Positions 14,020 through 17,135 of a stretch of DNA of 17,135 nt are shown one piece after another. A program made the position numbers and the translations under genes. The DNA comes from JBHHXR01 sp046757205 (lineage in GTDB: Bacteria; Pseudomonadota; Alphaproteobacteria; Rhodobacterales; Rhodobacteraceae). The notes below the pieces were generated by a model. It ran no database searches. It saw only the letters and a list, made by a program, of their open reading frames with translations, and was not told where the DNA came from. Positions within the stretch are counted from its first letter, which is position 1, and every line of letters begins with the position of its first letter. The stretch is taken from the NCBI GenBank assembly GCA_046757205.1, contig JBHHXR010000045.1, positions 1 to 17,135 on the forward strand. The letters are read 5' to 3'.

Positions 14020-16968
14020 ATGACGGAACAGAGCCCGAACGAGCTTTTCCATTCCTCGTCCTTCCTTCAGGGGCATAACGCCGAGTTCATCGAACAGCTC
14101 TACGCGCGCTACGCGGACAACCCCGATGCCGTCGATGAAGGCTGGCGGCGGTTCTTCCGTTCGCTGGGCGATGACGGCGGCGATGTCCGGCGCCAGGCCA
14201 GCGGGCCGTCATGGGCGCGCACCGACTGGCCGCCGGCGCCGCGTGGCGAACTGATCGCGGCGCTGGACGGCCAGTGGGCGAGGGAAACGGCCACCGAAAT
14301 CGACGGAAAGATCAGGGCCAAGGCGGCCGAAAAGGGCGTGGAGATCACGGAGGCGCAGGCCCGCCGGGCGGTGGTCGACAGCATCCGGGCGCTGATGCTG
14401 ATCCGCGCCTACAGGGTCCGCGGACATCTGATCGCCGATCTCGATCCGCTGAAACTGTCCAAACCGCAGCCGCACCCCGAACTCGACCCGCGGCGCTACG
14501 GGTTCACCGAAGCGGACATGGACCGGCCGATCTACATCGACAACGTGCTGGGCCTGGAAACGGCGACGCTCGGCGAAATCCTGGCGCTGGTGAAACGCAC
14601 CTACTGCGGCACCTTCGCGCTGCAGTACATGCATATTTCCGATCCGCAGCAGTCGGCCTGGCTGAAGGAACGGATCGAGGGCCTGGGCAAGGAGATCCAT
14701 TTCACGCGCGAGGGCCGCAGAGCGATCCTCAACAAACTCGTCGAGGCCGAGGGAATCGAGAAATTCCTGCACGTGAAATACATGGGCACCAAGCGTTTCG
14801 GGCTGGACGGCGGCGAGGCGCTGATCCCGGCGATGGAGCAGATCATCAAACGCGGCGGGGCGCTGGGCGTCAAGGAGATCATCATCGGCATGCCGCACCG
14901 CGGCCGGCTGAGCGTGCTGGCCAACGTCATGGCCAAGCCGTACCGGGCGATCTTCTCGGAATTCCAGGGCGGCAGCTACAAACCCGACGACGTGGAGGGT
15001 TCGGGCGACGTCAAATATCATCTCGGCGCTTCCAGCGACCGCAGCTTCGACGGCAACACGGTGCACCTGTCGCTGACCGCCAACCCGTCGCATCTGGAAG
15101 CGGTCAACCCGGTGGTGCTGGGCAAGGTCCGCGCCAAGCAGCAGCAGTACAACGACGAGGACCGCGTCATGGTGCTGCCGGTGCTGCTGCACGGCGACGC
15201 GGCGTTTGCCGGGCAGGGCGTGGTTGCCGAATGTTTCGGCCTGTCGGGCCTCAAGGGGCACAAGACCGGCGGCACCATCCATATCGTGGTCAACAACCAG
15301 ATCGGCTTCACCACGGCACCGCACAACTCCCGGTCCTCGCCCTACCCGACCGACATCGCCCTGATGGTCGAGGCGCCGATCTTTCACGTCAACGGCGATG
15401 ACCCCGAGGCGGTGGTGCACGCCGCCAAGGTCGCCACCGAGTTCCGCCAGAAGTTCCACAAGGACGTGGTCATCGACATTTTCTGCTATCGCCGCTTCGG
15501 GCACAACGAAGGCGACGAGCCGATGTTCACGCAGCCGCTGATGTACAGGGCGATCAAGACCCACAAGACGACGCTGCAGATCTACACCGAGCGGCTGATC
15601 AACGACGGTCTGCTGCCGGAAGGCGAGGTCGAGGACGCAAAGGCGGAATTCCAGGCCAGGCTGAACGAGGAGTTCGAGGCCGGAAAGGCCTTCCGCCCGA
15701 ACAAGGCGGACTGGCTGGACGGCCGTTGGTCGGGGCTCGAAAAGGTCGGCCAGAAATACCAGCGGGGCAGGACCGCGGTCAAGATGGAGCGCCTGAAGAC
15801 GGTCGGCGCGGCGCTCACCCGCTATCCGGAGAATTTCAGGATCCACAAGACGCTTGAACGCCTGATGGCCGCCAAGAAGAAGATGATCGAGACCGGCGAG
15901 GGGATCGACTGGGCGACCGCCGAGGCGCTTGCCTTCGGAACGCTGCTGCTGGAGGGCTTCCCGGTGCGGCTGTCGGGGCAGGACTGCACGCGCGGCACCT
16001 TCAGCCAGCGCCATTCCGCGGTGATCGACCAGGATACCGAGCGGCGTTACAAGATGATCAACCACATGGTGGAGGGCCAGCCGCGTTTCGAGGTGATCGA
16101 TTCGATGCTGTCGGAATACGCCGTGCTGGGCTTCGAATACGGCTATTCGCTGGCCGAGCCCAACGCGCTGGTGCTGTGGGAGGCCCAGTTCGGCGATTTC
16201 GCCAACGGCGCGCAGATCATGATCGACCAGTTCGTCGCTTCGGGCGAGCGCAAGTGGCTGCGCATGTCGGGCCTGGTGATGCTGCTGCCGCACGGCTTCG
16301 AGGGGCAGGGACCGGAGCATTCCTCGGCCCGGCTGGAGCGCTACCTGCAGATGTGCGCCGAGGACAACTGGATCGTCGCCAACTGCACGACACCGGCCAA
16401 CTATTTCCACATCCTCCGGCGCCAACTGCACCGCAGCTTCCGCAAGCCCTTGATCCTGATGACGCCGAAATCCCTGCTACGCCACAAGATGGCGGTCTCG
16501 AAACTGACGGAAATGGCGACGGGATCGAGTTTTCACCGGGTACTGTGGGACGATGCGCAATACGGCAGCTCGGATACCGAACTGCTGCCCGACGAGCGTA
16601 TCAAACGGGTCGTTATGTGTTCCGGCAAGGTCTATTTCGACCTGCTGGAGGAACGCGACAGACGCGGGCTGGACAATGTCTATCTGATGCGGCTGGAACA
16701 GTTCTATCCGTTCCCGGCGTTGTCGCTGACCAAGGAACTGAAACGCTTCAGGAAGGCCGACGTGGTGTGGTGCCAGGAAGAACCGAAGAACCAGGGCGCC
16801 TGGACTTTCATCGAACCGAATATCGAGTGGGTTCTGAACCGGATAAAGTCGAAACGCCAGCGCCCGCGCTATGCCGGCCGCCCGGCGGCGGCCTCGCCGG
16901 CAACCGGTCTGGCAAGTGATCACAAGAAACAGCAGGACGCGCTTGTCAACGATGCGCTGACGCTCTGA
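14020..16968 (+). CDS. sucA: 2-oxoglutarate dehydrogenase E1 component
   Basis: Thiamine-diphosphate-dependent decarboxylase of the 2-oxoglutarate dehydrogenase complex, which passes the succinyl group to the lipoyl domain of SucB. The 982-residue length fits alphaproteobacterial E1 (E. coli SucA is a little shorter). Domain order: N-terminal E2-binding helix (SSFLQGHNAEFIEQLYARY, about 13-31); active-site region with IGMPHRGRLSVLAN, GDVKYHLGAS and NPSHLEAVNPVVLGK; the ThDP-binding block from HGDAAFAGQG (near 392) to NNQIGFTT (near 425-431); the transketolase-like pyrimidine domain with SGQDCTRGTFSQRHS; and a C-terminal domain ending VNDALTL. GAGCGGAGAC precedes the ATG, and no frameshift or missing motif is apparent. 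sucB follows 13 bases after the stop. Confidence 0.98.
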   Translation: MTEQSPNELFHSSSFLQGHNAEFIEQLYARYADNPDAVDEGWRRFFRSLGDDGGDVRRQASGPSWARTDWPPAPRGELIAALDGQWARETATEIDGKIRAKAAEKGVEITEAQARRAVVDSIRALMLIRAYRVRGHLIADLDPLKLSKPQPHPELDPRRYGFTEADMDRPIYIDNVLGLETATLGEILALVKRTYCGTFALQYMHISDPQQSAWLKERIEGLGKEIHFTREGRRAILNKLVEAEGIEKFLHVKYMGTKRFGLDGGEALIPAMEQIIKRGGALGVKEIIIGMPHRGRLSVLANVMAKPYRAIFSEFQGGSYKPDDVEGSGDVKYHLGASSDRSFDGNTVHLSLTANPSHLEAVNPVVLGKVRAKQQQYNDEDRVMVLPVLLHGDAAFAGQGVVAECFGLSGLKGHKTGGTIHIVVNNQIGFTTAPHNSRSSPYPTDIALMVEAPIFHVNGDDPEAVVHAAKVATEFRQKFHKDVVIDIFCYRRFGHNEGDEPMFTQPLMYRAIKTHKTTLQIYTERLINDGLLPEGEVEDAKAEFQARLNEEFEAGKAFRPNKADWLDGRWSGLEKVGQKYQRGRTAVKMERLKTVGAALTRYPENFRIHKTLERLMAAKKKMIETGEGIDWATAEALAFGTLLLEGFPVRLSGQDCTRGTFSQRHSAVIDQDTERRYKMINHMVEGQPRFEVIDSMLSEYAVLGFEYGYSLAEPNALVLWEAQFGDFANGAQIMIDQFVASGERKWLRMSGLVMLLPHGFEGQGPEHSSARLERYLQMCAEDNWIVANCTTPANYFHILRRQLHRSFRKPLILMTPKSLLRHKMAVSKLTEMATGSSFHRVLWDDAQYGSSDTELLPDERIKRVVMCSGKVYFDLLEERDRRGLDNVYLMRLEQFYPFPALSLTKELKRFRKADVVWCQEEPKNQGAWTFIEPNIEWVLNRIKSKRQRPRYAGRPAAASPATGLASDHKKQQDALVNDALTL
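16916..16924. promoter_or_regulatory. Third GTGATCACA copy, upstream of sucB
   Basis: GTGATCACA, the same 9-mer found twice before sucC, recurs inside the last codons of sucA, 57 bases before the sucB start. Chance occurrence is possible, since another 8-base core lies inside nnrU at 6385-6392, but the position just ahead of a gene in the same pathway makes it worth recording as a possible operator. Confidence 0.3.
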
Positions 16969-16981
16969 AAGGCAGATGGAC

Positions 16982-17135
16982 ATGGTGGAAATCCGAGTTC
17001 CCACACTGGGCGAAAGCGTCACCGAGGCGACAGTCGCCACCTGGTTCAAGAAAACGGGCGACCCGGTCGCGGTCGACGAGATGCTGTGCGAGCTCGAGAC
17101 CGACAAGGTGACGGTGGAGGTGCCATCGACGGTGG
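16982..17135 (+). CDS. sucB: 2-oxoglutarate dehydrogenase E2 (dihydrolipoyl succinyltransferase), 5' part only
   Basis: The first 51 codons are present before the window ends; the rest of the gene is missing because of the window edge, not because it is broken. They encode the start of a biotinyl/lipoyl domain: VEIRVPTLGESVTEATVATW, then a turn, then ELETDKVTVEVPS with the lipoylated Lys42. Among lipoyl E2 proteins, PTLGESVTEATV and context after sucA indicate SucB rather than the pyruvate or branched-chain enzymes. An in-frame ATG two codons earlier (16976) is possible, but the AAAGG ribosome-binding site is better spaced for 16982. Confidence 0.96.
   Translation, partial: MVEIRVPTLGESVTEATVATWFKKTGDPVAVDEMLCELETDKVTVEVPSTV

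Noticed and set aside
14209..16431. Long minus-strand ORF (740 codons) opposite sucA
   Set aside because: Antisense shadow of a highly conserved gene, with His/Gln/Arg/Val-rich sequence and no family motif or ribosome-binding context.
16943..16971. TTGTCA-N17-TGAAAG as an internal sucB promoter
   Set aside because: The -35 match is good but the -10 is poor, and the start site would leave almost no leader before the sucB ATG.

Overview
This window looks like a high-GC alphaproteobacterial chromosome segment, most likely from the Rhodobacterales (Rhodobacter/Paracoccus/Roseobacter type). The assignment is inferred from gene content and order: succinate dehydrogenase, mesaconyl-CoA hydratase, a malyl-CoA lyase/thioesterase homologue, malate dehydrogenase, succinyl-CoA synthetase and 2-oxoglutarate dehydrogenase lie together, as I remember them in Rhodobacter. 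I see no mobile element, CRISPR array, tRNA or rRNA, and nothing that looks recently acquired. It is a core-metabolism locus with several poorly characterised companion genes.

Left edge (1-1051): a complete deoD (purine nucleoside phosphorylase) faces the sdh genes. The roughly 320-base gap between them has no credible gene. It holds several hairpins, an 18-bp perfect palindrome inside a purine/pyrimidine-alternating tract, and a motif resembling a dispersed sequence common in Rhodobacterales.

Minus-strand block (7793 down to 1052): nine genes in one direction, mcl2-like, nnrU-like, DUF1737, mch, then (after a 200-base gap with a likely promoter) sdhC, sdhD, sdhA, a lipoprotein gene and sdhB. 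The upstream part belongs to C4/C5 acyl-CoA chemistry of the ethylmalonyl-CoA pathway (mesaconyl-CoA hydration, malyl-CoA hydrolysis or cleavage). The downstream part is Complex II. Spacing is tight, with TGATG junctions at DUF1737/mch and lipoprotein/sdhB.

Centre (7794-9241): a small secreted protein gene on the plus strand converges on a TauE/SafE-family membrane protein gene on the minus strand.

Plus-strand block (9242 to the right edge): mdh, a glycosyltransferase overlapping mdh by ATGA, sucC, a putative exported protein overlapping sucC by ATGA, sucD, sucA and the start of sucB, which is cut by the window edge. Together the two blocks encode the TCA steps 2-oxoglutarate -> succinyl-CoA -> succinate -> fumarate and malate -> oxaloacetate. 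Fumarase is not here. The ethylmalonyl-CoA enzymes feed malate and related C4 acids into the same pool.

The least explained signals are (i) two GTGATCAC palindromes exactly 20 bp apart upstream of sucC, with a third copy just upstream of sucB; (ii) envelope-type genes of unknown function placed between enzyme-subunit genes (sdhA/sdhB and sucC/sucD); and (iii) a glycosyltransferase translationally coupled to mdh.
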